This document shows positions 49,629 through 58,706 of a stretch of DNA of 64,000 nucleotides, in pieces. Under the pieces are notes generated by a model, which saw only the letters and a list, made by a program, of their open reading frames with translations, searched no databases and was not told where the DNA came from. Position 1 is the first letter of the stretch, and each line of letters starts with the position of its first letter. Made by a program: the position numbers and the translations under genes. This stretch comes from Acidobacteriota bacterium (GTDB lineage Bacteria > Acidobacteriota > Terriglobia > Terriglobales > Acidobacteriaceae). The DNA lies in assembly GCA_003225175.1 (NCBI GenBank), contig QIBA01000058.1, positions 1-64,000 of the forward strand, in the 5' to 3' direction.

Positions 49629-50486
49629 ATGCCGATCCTGAGTAAGGCCTCCACAGACGACTTTGACTCTCCGCTCGAGCGGTTGCTCGCCTCCATAGCG
49701 AATTTGCGGCAGCAGCCCACGGCGAAAGGCGCACATTTTTATCGGACGAGCCTCCGCCGATTCCAGGCCTGGAGTGAGATCTTCCATCCCCACATTGACG
49801 CAGAACAGCGCCAGGCTCTTAAGTTCCTCGACAAGCTGCGCAAAGCTACCGGCAAGCTGCGTGACAGCGAAGTCCATCAGGATCTGTTGGACGGCATTGC
49901 TGGGGTGAAAGCCAAGGAAAAAAAACAGCTGGAGAAGATTCTGAAAGCACGCAAGAAGTCTTGCAGCAAGAAACTAAGATCAAACCTCCGCGATCCGATT
50001 CTGAGTGGGATCTGGCGAGTTCTGCGCGTTCTCGACGAATCGCCGGGTCAACCGAGCGAACCAGCGCATCGCATAGAAGGCAGTGCCGAGCTTGCACTGG
50101 AAGAGTACCGGGCGTTTGTGCAGCGTCGAAGCCGGCTCTCGGTCGAGAATCTGCATGAATATCGGCTTGAATGCAAGCGATTTCGCTACACCGCGGAACT
50201 CGCCGGAGACACTCCCCAGGCAGAGAGACTGATCGAAGCCTGGAAAACAGTTCAGGACGTGATTGGGGAATGGCACGATTACCTGATGTTGTCGGAGGTG
50301 GTTCAGAGCATCTTTGGCAACTCAGCTTTACACACGAAACTTTTGCAGCACGCGCAGAAGCAGTATCGGGAATCGTTGCGGGCTGTCTCCAAATGCGAGC
50401 GGAAATTGCTTGCCTCAGCAGCTCTCGTTCCAAAAAAGGAACCCCAGCGCGCACGTTCCGGCCGTAGTTCCTCACGCGCGGCCTGA
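49629..50486 (+). CDS. CHAD-domain polyphosphate-binding protein
   Basis: This 285-residue protein consists of one CHAD domain, a helical fold with conserved basic residues. Recognisable parts are 'FYRTSLRRFQAWSEIFHP', 'LRKATGKLRDSEVHQDLLDG', 'ENLHEYRLECKRFRYTAELA' and 'VQDVIGEWHDYLMLSEV'. CHAD domains bind inorganic polyphosphate and localise to polyP granules in several bacteria. There is no CYTH domain. AGGAGG lies 12 bases upstream of the ATG. A Ppx/GppA gene follows 25 bases later, and polyphosphate kinase is convergent, giving a clear polyP context. Confidence 0.9.
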   Translation: MPILSKASTDDFDSPLERLLASIANLRQQPTAKGAHFYRTSLRRFQAWSEIFHPHIDAEQRQALKFLDKLRKATGKLRDSEVHQDLLDGIAGVKAKEKKQLEKILKARKKSCSKKLRSNLRDPILSGIWRVLRVLDESPGQPSEPAHRIEGSAELALEEYRAFVQRRSRLSVENLHEYRLECKRFRYTAELAGDTPQAERLIEAWKTVQDVIGEWHDYLMLSEVVQSIFGNSALHTKLLQHAQKQYRESLRAVSKCERKLLASAALVPKKEPQRARSGRSSSRAA

Positions 50487-50511
50487 GGGACTGTGACACC
50501 TCTTAATCCCT

Positions 50512-52032
50512 ATGCCAGTTTTTGCGGCAGTAGATATTGGCGCCAACTCTGTCCGACTCAAGATCGCTGAACTTACCCGGCGCAAGTTCACAGTGGTTCA
50601 CGAGGATCGCGAGGTTACACGGCTCGGAGAATCCGTATTTCGCAACAACGTACTCGCTCCCGACGCGATGGCGCACACCGTCAAGGTACTCACGCGTTTT
50701 TATCGAGCCACGCAGAAATTTCGCGTGGAGAAGGTACGTGTCGTGAGCACAAGTCCGCTGCGCGACTCCAAGAACTCGCGCGCCTTTATCGAATGGGTGA
50801 AGTCTGCAGTCGGATGGAAGATCGAAATCATCTCCGGTCTGGAGGAAGGGCGACTGATTCACCTCGGAGTGCTCTCCAACGCGCGAATCGAAAATCGAGA
50901 CGTACTCATGTTCGATCTCGGAGGCGGCAGCTGCGAGGTCACTATTTCCGAAAAAGGACACATCCGGGAAATGTTCAGCCTGCCATTAGGTGCGGTGCGA
51001 CTCACGCAAGAGTTCTTGCTTCACGATCCCGCAAAAACAAAAGAAATAGCTCGAATGCGCGAATACATCGCTGAGCAGGTCAACCGTATTGCTCCCGTTA
51101 TTCGCCGCTATCGCGTGGACCTGGCGATTGCCACTTCTGGCACAGCCGCGGCCCTAGCCGGCGCAGCGCGCGCGCTACAGGGGCGGTCGAAATATTCGCA
51201 TACAGTCTCTCGCAAGATTGCCACTGAATTGGCGCACGATCTCGCGGAGAAGTCGGTACAGGAGCGCGCTCAGTTTCCCGGGATCGCTCCTCGCCGATCG
51301 GAGATCATCGTCGCCGGTGCTTTCGTCTTCGCAGAAATGATGGCCCACTATGGGCTGCCCTCTTTCCAGTACTCATCATTGGGTTTGCGCGACGGACTGC
51401 TTGCACAGATGGCAGCAGACGCTGACATTGGAACCCGCCAACACCGGCAATTAGAAGCAGAGCGAGAGGACGCATTGAGCTCGCTGTGCAAAAGGTACAG
51501 CGTAGATATTCGCCATGCAACGCAGGTTCGCGATTTATCCCAACAATTATTTAAATCGCTGAAGGGAATTCATGGATTGCCAAGCGATTATGCGGAATGG
51601 ATCGCGGCAGCGGCGATGCTTCACGAGTTGGGCTCCTACGTGAATCGCAATGGAAGGCATCGCCATACTTATTACCTGATTGCCAATTCGGAACTCTTCG
51701 GCTTTTCCCCGGAGCAGCGCCACATTGTGGCTTCGATCGCACGTTATATGGGGAAATCTAGACCCAGCGAACGCGATCGCGAAGTGCGCAATTTGCGTCC
51801 ATCCGCCCGTGAGTTCCTCGATCGTGCCGTCGTGCTGCTGAGAATCGCGCGTGCACTAAATCAAGGACGCCGCGGCATAGTGCAGAAGCTTCGTGCCAAA
51901 GAGGCAGGAGCGGAGGTAATGCTCGAATTGCGCGGAAAACCGGGGATGGATCTTGAGGTGTGGACCGCGGAAAAGGAACGCAGTTACTTTCGCGACGTGT
52001 TTGGACGCGACTTGCTCGTAAGAGCCGCCTGA
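50512..52032 (+). CDS. ppx: Exopolyphosphatase / pppGpp phosphohydrolase (Ppx/GppA)
   Basis: This 506-residue ASKHA-fold phosphatase starts 'MPVFAAVDIGANSVRLKIAE', the phosphate-1 loop. 'VVSTSPLRDSKNSRAFIEWV', 'IISGLEEGRLIHLGVL' and the phosphate-2 motif 'LMFDLGGGSCEVTISEKG' follow. The C-terminal domain (from about residue 320) is HD-like: 'RHATQVRDLSQQLFKSL', 'AAAMLHELGSYVNRNGRHRH'. It releases phosphate from polyP ends and/or converts pppGpp to ppGpp. The 3' end overlaps the convergent sixA gene by 49 bases. It forms an operon with the CHAD gene. Confidence 0.94.
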   Translation: MPVFAAVDIGANSVRLKIAELTRRKFTVVHEDREVTRLGESVFRNNVLAPDAMAHTVKVLTRFYRATQKFRVEKVRVVSTSPLRDSKNSRAFIEWVKSAVGWKIEIISGLEEGRLIHLGVLSNARIENRDVLMFDLGGGSCEVTISEKGHIREMFSLPLGAVRLTQEFLLHDPAKTKEIARMREYIAEQVNRIAPVIRRYRVDLAIATSGTAAALAGAARALQGRSKYSHTVSRKIATELAHDLAEKSVQERAQFPGIAPRRSEIIVAGAFVFAEMMAHYGLPSFQYSSLGLRDGLLAQMAADADIGTRQHRQLEAEREDALSSLCKRYSVDIRHATQVRDLSQQLFKSLKGIHGLPSDYAEWIAAAAMLHELGSYVNRNGRHRHTYYLIANSELFGFSPEQRHIVASIARYMGKSRPSERDREVRNLRPSAREFLDRAVVLLRIARALNQGRRGIVQKLRAKEAGAEVMLELRGKPGMDLEVWTAEKERSYFRDVFGRDLLVRAA

Positions 52033-52637
52033 AGCTGTTTCTTTTTCTTCTTCTTGTCTTTCTTGCCCTTCGCGGGAATTTCTTCCACATTGCCGCTCCC
52101 ATTCGGGGAGATGGCGATATGTCCTGTCGAACCTTCGCTCACGCTCGCATCCGCGCTTGCCTTGGCGAGCCGCGGGGTGAGTAACCACTGCAGAACGAAC
52201 TTCTTCTGCTCGGACTCGATTTTCGCGACCGCGCCTTTCTTCAGATCGACATACGCGCGATCTCCGTTCGCGACGACCATTCTGCCAAGAAACTCGCTGA
52301 AATTCGGATTATGCCCGACTACCATCAGAGCTTCGAGCTTGGAGTATTTGCGCAGCATGTCGCGGAAGTGGTCATACTTGGCCTCCGGCCGGAGCGCATT
52401 CTCGATGGTCAACTTTCCTTCGTGTCCGATCTCATTAGCGATCAACGATGCCGTCTGGGTAGCGCGTTTTAGCGGGCTGGAAATGACGGCGTCCACGGTA
52501 ACTTCCATTGCCGATAAGATGCGTCCCGTCTGCGTGCATTGGTGGATGCCTTCGGCATCCAAGGGACGCTTTTCATCCTTCTTGGGACTGATTTTTTTTT
52601 GGCCTGCACTGGCGTGACGGACGAAGTAGACGATCAT
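51984..52637 (-). CDS. SixA-type histidine phosphatase with polylysine tail
   Basis: This 217-residue histidine phosphatase begins 'MIVYFVRHASAGQKK', where the RHA His is the catalytic phosphoacceptor. 'VISSPLKRATQTASLIAN' and 'EALMVVGHNPNFSEFLGRMV' with the second catalytic His follow. SixA proteins dephosphorylate phosphohistidine on signalling or PTS proteins. The last 50 residues are unusual: 'EEIPAKGKKDKKKKKKQ' and a Ser/Arg-rich end, well beyond the usual SixA length of about 160. The 3' end overlaps ppx antisense by 49 bases, and the start overlaps the ppk1 stop codon by 4 bases, so it is coupled to polyP kinase. Confidence 0.9.
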   Translation of the reverse strand: MIVYFVRHASAGQKKISPKKDEKRPLDAEGIHQCTQTGRILSAMEVTVDAVISSPLKRATQTASLIANEIGHEGKLTIENALRPEAKYDHFRDMLRKYSKLEALMVVGHNPNFSEFLGRMVVANGDRAYVDLKKGAVAKIESEQKKFVLQWLLTPRLAKASADASVSEGSTGHIAISPNGSGNVEEIPAKGKKDKKKKKKQLQAALTSKSRPNTSRK

Positions 52638-54790
52638 AACTGCTCAACTCTGGGACGATAACGAGAACGGTGTGGGCGGGCTGCCGGCGGGGGGATTGCT
52701 GCCAACGACTCTTTGCCCTGTGCTAATCCTATCAGGAATTCCTGCGCATTGAAGACCACAGGCGCTCGGCCGCGGCCATTCACACGGGCTCCGATGCGGG
52801 CGTAATCACCGTTTGCATCGAGGAGGCGCGCCTTCGCCGTGTCAGCAAGATAGGATTCCAAAATCTCCTGGCGAACTCTCTGCCGCAATAAGGGATCGAG
52901 CACTGGAAATACGACCTCAACGCGCTCATACAGATTCCGAGGCATCCAATCTGCGCTGCCAACATAAAGCTCCTCATCGCCGGCATTCGCAAAAGAGTAG
53001 ATCCGGCTGTGCTCCAGCAGTCGCCCTACAATACTTCGCACACGAATTCGATCGCTGACTCCGCGCACTCCCGGACGCAGAGCGCACATCCCGCGAACAA
53101 TCAAATCGATTTCTACTCCGGCTTGCGATGCGCGATAGAGTTCCTGAATAATGGATTTGTCGAGCAGCGCATTCATCTTCGCAACGATGCGTGCCGGACG
53201 TTTAGCCTTCGCGTGATCGGCTTCTCGCCGAATCAGGGCAATCGTGCGCTCGGCGCAGTCTACAGGGGATACCAGCAGCGGATCATAGTGTGGATGGTCG
53301 GCATATGCTGTCAGGAAATTAAAAACCTCCTGCACCGCTTCCGTGATTTCTTCATTAGCGGTGAAAAGACTGAGGTCGGTGTAAAAGCGTGAAGTCACCG
53401 CGTTGTAATTTCCCGTCCCCAAGTGCGCATATCGACGGGTAACGTCGTCAGGATCGCGCCGTACCAGCAAAGTGAGTTTGCAGTGTGTCTTTAGTCCTAC
53501 CAGACCGTGGAACACCTGCACGCCGGCATCCTCAAGACTTCGCGCCCAGCGGATGTTGGAAGCCTCATCGAAGCGGGCCTTCAATTCCACTACCACAGTG
53601 ACTTCTTTGCTGGCCGCGGCCTCGCTCATCGCCTGCACAATCGGAGACTCTTCGCCCGTGCGGTACAAAGTTTGCCGCATCGAGATCACATTGGGATCTT
53701 TCGCCCCGGTCTCGATGAATCCGACAACAGCATTGAATGAATCGAACGGATGGTGCAGCAGAATATCGTGCTTGCGGATCTCCTCGAAGATGTCCCGCGA
53801 CTTTCCCGTCAGGTGCAGTTCGCGCGCCACGAAAGGCTTGAACTTGAGATCGGAGCGCTGTGTCTGCTCATAAATGCTGGAAACTCGCGATAAGTTCACC
53901 GGACCATTTGTCCGGAACACCTGCCATTCATCCAGTCCAAAGTTCCCACGCAAACGCTCAATAATCTCCGGCGCTGCCGCGGCTTCAATCTCCAGCCTTA
54001 CCGCATCGCCCTTGCGCCGGTTGTGGAGTTCCGTGCGCACCGATTCCAGCAGATTGCGCGACTCTTCTTCCTGCAAATAAAGGTTGCTATTACGCGTCAC
54101 TCGGAAGGCCGCGGCCGAAACAATCTCGTATCCGCGATACATCTTGGCCGCATGAGAGGCGACGAGATCAGCGAGAAAGACATGGTCATGTGTGCCTTCG
54201 CTGGAGGGGACGCGCAGAATGCGGGGAAGGGAACGCGGTACCGTGATCACGCCCATATAGACCGCCGACGATCGCCGTCGCCGCCGCAGCAGAAATGCAA
54301 GGCACAACGCTTTATTGACCACGCGAGGAAACGGATGCGCAGGATCGATCGTGATCGGAGTCAGCAGCGGATCTACTTCACGCTCGCAGTAGTCATTCAG
54401 AAAATCCGCAGCATTAGTATCCAGCTCATTCAGCTCGAGAATGCGGATGCCATTTTCGGCCAGCGCGGGACGCAGGCGGTCATTCCATGCCGCGTATTGC
54501 GCGGCCACAAACTCGTTGGTCCGCTTGATTACGAGTTCCAGCTCCTGCTCCGGAGGGAGGCCATCCGGACCTGGCGTCGTGTAGCCATCCTCAATGCGTT
54601 GTAGCAGACCAGACAGACGAACCTCGAAGAACTCGTCCAGGTTCGAAGCTGTAATGCTGAGAAACTTGACTCGCTCCAGAAGCGGATTCGTTTCGTCTTC
54701 CGCTTCTTCAAGAACACGCTGATTGAACCTGAGCCACGAGAGCTCACGGTTCAGGAAATACTCAGGTCTGTCAGTCGAAAGAGGCGGCAT
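52634..54790 (-). CDS. ppk1: Polyphosphate kinase 1
   Basis: This 718-residue enzyme polymerises ATP gamma-phosphate into polyphosphate. It shows the N-terminal 'YFLNRELSWLRFNQRVLEEA', a head domain, and the two PLD-like catalytic domains: 'DILLHHPFDSFNAVVGFIET', 'VVVELKARFDEASNIRWARS', and 'YAHLGTGNYNAVTSRFYTD' with the autophosphorylated His. The length and motifs are complete. sixA follows with an ATGA overlap. A CHAD protein and exopolyphosphatase are convergent, so synthesis, breakdown and binding of polyP are all encoded within about 5 kb. Confidence 0.97.
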   Translation of the reverse strand: MPPLSTDRPEYFLNRELSWLRFNQRVLEEAEDETNPLLERVKFLSITASNLDEFFEVRLSGLLQRIEDGYTTPGPDGLPPEQELELVIKRTNEFVAAQYAAWNDRLRPALAENGIRILELNELDTNAADFLNDYCEREVDPLLTPITIDPAHPFPRVVNKALCLAFLLRRRRRSSAVYMGVITVPRSLPRILRVPSSEGTHDHVFLADLVASHAAKMYRGYEIVSAAAFRVTRNSNLYLQEEESRNLLESVRTELHNRRKGDAVRLEIEAAAAPEIIERLRGNFGLDEWQVFRTNGPVNLSRVSSIYEQTQRSDLKFKPFVARELHLTGKSRDIFEEIRKHDILLHHPFDSFNAVVGFIETGAKDPNVISMRQTLYRTGEESPIVQAMSEAAASKEVTVVVELKARFDEASNIRWARSLEDAGVQVFHGLVGLKTHCKLTLLVRRDPDDVTRRYAHLGTGNYNAVTSRFYTDLSLFTANEEITEAVQEVFNFLTAYADHPHYDPLLVSPVDCAERTIALIRREADHAKAKRPARIVAKMNALLDKSIIQELYRASQAGVEIDLIVRGMCALRPGVRGVSDRIRVRSIVGRLLEHSRIYSFANAGDEELYVGSADWMPRNLYERVEVVFPVLDPLLRQRVRQEILESYLADTAKARLLDANGDYARIGARVNGRGRAPVVFNAQEFLIGLAQGKESLAAIPPPAARPHRSRYRPRVEQL

Positions 54791-55149
54791 CTTCAGCCCG
54801 GAAGGGGAGTAGCTTGGCTTTTCCAGGGGATCTCGTTCATTAGAAGTTTACCGCACGCAAGCAGCAATGGAAATTCGCAGCGTCGCGAGCTCCTACCCAC
54901 GAACCTCTTTCAGTGCAGAAGAAAGCAATCAGCGGAAACAAAGTAAGAGAGCTAGCCGGCACTGGGCTAATTGTAATTAGCCCAGTGCCAGTTAGCCTGA
55001 CTTGCTGAGAGTGACGACCTCATTTAGGATGTTGGAAACAGCGCTTCATGCGCTGTCCATCTGGTGTGCGAATCTCGCCGGAACCGCGTGTCCTCTCTGA
55101 GTCACTGAATCGGCGCACATTCCAGTCCCTTGGGTCCTCATCGTAAGAT
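54791..55149. other. Gap between ppk1 and the tRNA
   Basis: No gene is seen in these 359 bases. The only marked structure is the 32-bp palindrome at 54958-54989. The ppk1 promoter and the tRNA promoter must lie here but are not identified. Confidence 0.5.
54958..54989. repeat. Long perfect palindrome upstream of tRNA-Lys
   Basis: The 14-bp arms ggcactgggctaat and attagcccagtgcc enclose a tgta loop. There is no T-run, so a terminator is unlikely. It differs in sequence from the agacgcagc and cacagcc palindromes elsewhere in the window. Confidence 0.85.
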
Positions 55150-55225
<76 letters not shown>

Positions 55226-55232
<7 letters not shown>

Positions 55233-55576
55233 CCTTTTCAGGTGCTTGCACCAGCCTCGATTCTTAAACTTTTGGTTGAACGTTCGGGCGAGTGGTCCCG
55301 TTGTGGGTCGTTGATAACAAACGCTCAGCTTCGCCGCTCTACGCAGCTAGGGAACAACCTTTTGAGCATGAAGACGCGAACATGAAGCTTCATTTGCTAA
55401 TCGGGCACGCGAAATGAAATCAATGGCGTAGCCGCCGGGTAGCAGCACAAAACTGGGGATTGGAACAAATGGAAATTTTTGTTCGTTCCATTTGTTCCAG
55501 TGAGTGTATCCGCATCCTTATTAAAGGAGCGGCTTGCCGCGATTGGACTCGAATCAGTTGATCACCTGTGGCACGA
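55226..55576. other. Left-end gap of the island with one hairpin
   Basis: No gene is seen in this 351-base stretch. A perfect inverted repeat (tggaacaaatggaa at 55461-55474 and ttccatttgttcca at 55486-55499) lies about 80 bases downstream of the minus-strand exported-protein gene. It could end that transcript, though a T-run is lacking, or be an operator. Confidence 0.45.
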
Positions 55577-56143
55577 TTAATTGCCGCGGCGTTCCTCTTC
55601 GAGCTTCTGAATGCCGGCGGCAAACCAAACGCCTCCAGCGTTGCGGATGAGAAGTACCGGAGTTTCGCAAACACTCGGGGGAGCCGGCGACAAGAAGTCG
55701 TCGATTCTGAAGTCTCCATCAGCTTCGAGGGCAACTCCGGCAAGTGTTGAGTTGTGAGCAGTGGCCGTGGCAGCGGGTCCACAGAACAATGTCGCATGAA
55801 CGCTCTGCCCGGCATTGGTTCCGATGCCGTTCCCAGCTGCCAGGAGCAAGCCGCGTCCTTCGATCTTGATATGGCCGTCAGCGTTTACGTCAGCTTCAAG
55901 CGCAGCAATTCGCCAGGGACCGCCCGGAGATACTCCCCTTACGATGTTGAGGTTGATCGCGCCATTGGCGGCGACACCTGTAACGGGAACCACGCCGATA
56001 CCACCCTTGAACTTGAGCGCGGTTTCATCTTGCGCCATTGCGATGCAGGTGGTCGTCAGGATAGTGATTGCAAGCAACAGTGCGCTGATCACATTTCGAG
56101 CCGGTCTGCTCTCGGAAAAGTTTCCACTTCTGATCTCTTTCAT
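55577..56143 (-). CDS. Exported hypothetical protein, 188 aa
   Basis: The signal peptide ends near 'TCIAMAQDE' (residue 36). The mature protein is beta-rich: 'FKGGIGVVPVTGVAANGAIN', 'GGPWRIAALEADVNADGHI', 'GRGLLLAAGNGIGTNAGQSV', 'LEADGDFRIDDFLS', 'TPVLLIRNAGGVWFAAGI', ending in a charged tail. Similar single-domain exported proteins are scattered in Acidobacteriota and Actinobacteria, but no function is known to me. AAGGAG lies 6 bases before ATG 56143, which is why this start was chosen over an upstream one. The region 155 bases upstream carries an element shared with 58938-58979. Confidence 0.75.
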   Translation of the reverse strand: MKEIRSGNFSESRPARNVISALLLAITILTTTCIAMAQDETALKFKGGIGVVPVTGVAANGAINLNIVRGVSPGGPWRIAALEADVNADGHIKIEGRGLLLAAGNGIGTNAGQSVHATLFCGPAATATAHNSTLAGVALEADGDFRIDDFLSPAPPSVCETPVLLIRNAGGVWFAAGIQKLEEERRGN

Positions 56144-56298
56144 ACTTTCTCCTTGCGTTATTGTTGAAAGCTGCTGACGCAACCGCTCCTCCGACAATCA
56201 ATAACACTCTTCACCGCACAACGCGCATTCATCGATACATCAGGAATGATTGTGTTTCGCAGCTCTTCACATGACCCACAGTATCCAGCGTCAGTTGT

Positions 56299-56340
56299 CG
56301 AGTCATGAGGCAGCGGTCATGTTCGCGTGGTGTTTCGGTG
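56299..56340 (-). promoter_or_regulatory. Duplicated upstream element, copy 1
   Basis: Two conserved blocks, cgagtcatgaNgcag (56299-56313) and gtggtgtttcggtg (56327-56340), recur with identical 13-base spacing at 58938-58952 and 58966-58979. The sequence between the blocks is not conserved. On the minus strand this copy lies about 155 bases before the exported-protein start codon. It may be a shared promoter or operator, or a short decayed coding duplicate. Confidence 0.45.
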
Positions 56341-56383
56341 GCGGCGCTACTCCAGGGGAGCTCGGCACTACCTGGATTCGTAT

Positions 56384-56440
56384 AAAAAAAACAGACGCGC
56401 ACGCGAGAAGCACGATGTTCCGTAACTCCGCGTGCGCGTC
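56384..56440 (-). terminator. Strong terminator of the DUF3455 gene
   Basis: On the minus strand, a perfect 12-bp stem (gacgcgcacgcg at 56394-56405 with cgcgtgcgcgtc at 56429-56440) is followed by a run of eight T (complement of 56384-56391). It starts 28 bases after the stop codon at 56468. Confidence 0.85.
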
Positions 56441-56467
56441 CTAACGGCGGCAGGATGGGATGAAAAA

Positions 56468-57160
56468 TTATTCGACGCCGCCGCGGAAGAACCAGTAGTC
56501 GGCGCTGTATGGCACCAGCGCTTGTTTACGCACATCGCTGGCGACCGAGCATCCCGTAGCGGGAGCCGAGCCGCCCTTCGTGTTTAACCGCTGAATGAAG
56601 CTGGTTTGAGTCAGAAATTTACCGCCAGTCGGCCCTTCATCTGCGCCAATGACTTGCAGTAACAGGCAAGCGATAGAGCCGGTATTAGGGCAGCTCGGTA
56701 TGTCGGCTGAAGGTTGGATCGCGTGCTGTGTCTGTGCCCACACTTTGCTGGTGTCGAACGAACTCTGCCATGTTGCATTGCCGAAGGCCACAGGGCTCGG
56801 CGCAAACTTGTTTGGTTTCGTATTGGGACTGAGGAAGTGCGTGATGATTTGGACCTGTTGCCCAAAGAAGGTGGTGAAAAGCGTGGCTTCAGGCCGAGCT
56901 TGGTTTACCGTCCATGAGGCATCAGAACTGCCTTCGCTCGTCGGCAGGCAAACGTATCCCTGAGTTCCCAGTGCGTGTCCCACCAGAAATGCAGTGGCTC
57001 CAACTGGTGGCGTGATGAGGGTGGGGGTAGGTGGTGACGCAATGTTCTGTGCCGTCGCTTGATTAACTGCGCCGAAGGCACATGCGAACACGAGAGCGGC
57101 CAGCAATAGGCTCCGAACTCGCGCGAGTTGTTTCTTTGGTTGAACGACATCAAATTTCAT
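56468..57160 (-). CDS. Exported DUF3455-family protein
   Basis: This 230-residue protein has a signal peptide (residues 1-38, ending 'NQATAQN'). The mature part matches the DUF3455 pattern: 'PVGATAFLVGHALGTQGYVC' near the start, 'RPEATLFTTFFGQQVQIITH', 'ATWQSSFDTSKVWAQ', 'IACLLLQVIGADEGPTGGKF', 'FIQRLNTKGGSAPATGC' and 'VPYSADYWFF' at the end. The family is widespread in bacteria and fungi as a secreted protein of unknown role. AGGAGA lies 8 bases before the ATG, and a strong terminator follows. It lies inside the tRNA-bounded segment. Confidence 0.88.
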   Translation of the reverse strand: MKFDVVQPKKQLARVRSLLLAALVFACAFGAVNQATAQNIASPPTPTLITPPVGATAFLVGHALGTQGYVCLPTSEGSSDASWTVNQARPEATLFTTFFGQQVQIITHFLSPNTKPNKFAPSPVAFGNATWQSSFDTSKVWAQTQHAIQPSADIPSCPNTGSIACLLLQVIGADEGPTGGKFLTQTSFIQRLNTKGGSAPATGCSVASDVRKQALVPYSADYWFFRGGVE

Positions 57161-57455
57161 TTATTTTTTCTCCTGTTTCTTGTTTCGTTGTTGTGGGTTA
57201 AGAAAGACTGTCGCGTCCCAGAATGAAGATCAGGCTGAAACGTGTTCGCCCGAACACTCCAGCACAGCTTCAATTGCGCTGCGAATGTGCCGATATCCTT
57301 TCGGCAACTTGGGTTCCTGGTTCGTGGACTGCCTTTCAGGGCGACTGACCTTCAACTCCTGGTTATCGCGGCGAGTGCTCCGGTTCCGTCCCGCCGCGCA
57401 GGTTGCAAACAACCTTCCGGTTCCACTGTCGGCACGTCGTGAGTTTGCAACCTTG

Positions 57456-58658
57456 TTATTGTCCGTCATGATTTTCCCAATCTGGTTCCGCACCTGATCT
57501 GCCGCGCAAAGAAGCGACTGCTATGCCGGAGCGCCCGTCTTGCAGGTCGTATTCAAAAGCGAGCAGGAGGCTGTCGCTGAGGGCAAATCGTCCGACGCTG
57601 ACGCTAGTTACGGTCGAGCCAAACAGCGGATCTCCGGTCTGGAGTATGGCGACCGGAGAGGCGCCGCCGGTCAGTTCCACGAACATGCCACGCGTGCCAC
57701 TTGCTTCATCAGCAGAGAACGCCACTGCTCCGCGGTTGTTGATCGAAGGATGTTCAGAGTTCGTGAACAATGAACTGTTCGGATCCGTTCTCAGGCTTAA
57801 GGCGCGGCTATTTCCGGTGAAGACAGCCAGGTTGCCGTTGCTAAGAAATGCGACATCAGTCACAATGCCGCGAGCATTGATGACCGGATCTTCAAACGAA
57901 ACGCCAGGGTCGGAAAATGCCGGGCTGCTCGGGTCAGCAACAACAGTGATGATTGGCGCAGCAGTGTCATCAACACTGTTTGTGTGATCTTTAGCGGCCC
58001 TTGCAACAAAAACTCCCGGGCTGAAGTCCTTGAGAAATCCGAGGAATACAACTTCGCCGGAGTTGTTAATCGCAGCATCACCGAAGGTGCGGAAGTTCGA
58101 GTCGGTCGTATCGGCAAGGACCGTGAGCGTCTCGCCATCCCCGACAAAGACGCCTAGAGAGCGATTCTTTCGCTCGGCGAAGAACGCAACTTGCCCGGAG
58201 GCGTTGATGGAAGGCGAGCCGAGGAAGCGACCGATAAGTCCCCGCTGGTTCGTGTCGACAATCGTTTTTGTTGAAACTCCATCACTGGTAAAGATTGCCC
58301 GGTCGTTGACGCCACCGATCAGATTAGCGTCATAGCCAACCACGCCTGTGGCATTGATCACCACATCGTCTCCGAAGCTCGAGAGCAGACCATCAGACTC
58401 TGACGCGATGGTCGCGATCTCGCTTTCTTGCCACCTCAAAACGCCTTGCTTCTTATCGCTGCCACTGGCAACGAATGCGACTGCACCCGCGTTGTTGATC
58501 GCCGGAAACTTTGAAAACGCCGATAAGCCGTTAGTGCTGTCGGCTACATTCACAAAGGTGAAACTGGCTTTTTCGGAATTCTGAGCAATGGCTTGGCTGC
58601 CAAACATTGCGAGCAGAAAGCTGAGGAGCAAACTTTTCTTTGCGTAGATTTTGTTCAT
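57456..58658 (-). CDS. Exported repeat protein with 'INxxGxVAF' units
   Basis: This 400-residue protein has a signal peptide (residues 1-25, 'LLLSFLLAMFGSQAIAQNSE'). At least five spaced repeats occur: 'PAINNAGAVAFVA', 'PSINASGQVAFFA', 'AAINNSGEVVFLG', 'PVINARGIVTDVAF' and 'PSINNRGAVAFSA', each followed by strand-like sequence ending in a 'GVF'-type turn. The pattern suggests a beta-propeller or beta-solenoid, as in the DUF7453 and choice-of-anchor proteins common in Acidobacteriota and Planctomycetota. No sorting signal is visible at the C-terminus. AAGGAG lies 6 bases before the ATG. Function unknown. Confidence 0.82.
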   Translation of the reverse strand: MNKIYAKKSLLLSFLLAMFGSQAIAQNSEKASFTFVNVADSTNGLSAFSKFPAINNAGAVAFVASGSDKKQGVLRWQESEIATIASESDGLLSSFGDDVVINATGVVGYDANLIGGVNDRAIFTSDGVSTKTIVDTNQRGLIGRFLGSPSINASGQVAFFAERKNRSLGVFVGDGETLTVLADTTDSNFRTFGDAAINNSGEVVFLGFLKDFSPGVFVARAAKDHTNSVDDTAAPIITVVADPSSPAFSDPGVSFEDPVINARGIVTDVAFLSNGNLAVFTGNSRALSLRTDPNSSLFTNSEHPSINNRGAVAFSADEASGTRGMFVELTGGASPVAILQTGDPLFGSTVTSVSVGRFALSDSLLLAFEYDLQDGRSGIAVASLRGRSGAEPDWENHDGQ

Positions 58659-58706
58659 GAAATCTCCTTTTCTTGTGGCGCACTGTGACTGGCCTGTCGC
58701 ACGGAC

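Noticed and set aside
57230-57469. Possible 79-codon minus-strand gene after the repeat protein
   Set aside because: It overlaps the end of the upstream gene, has an Arg/Ser/Asn-rich composition without recognisable pattern, and lacks a ribosome-binding site.
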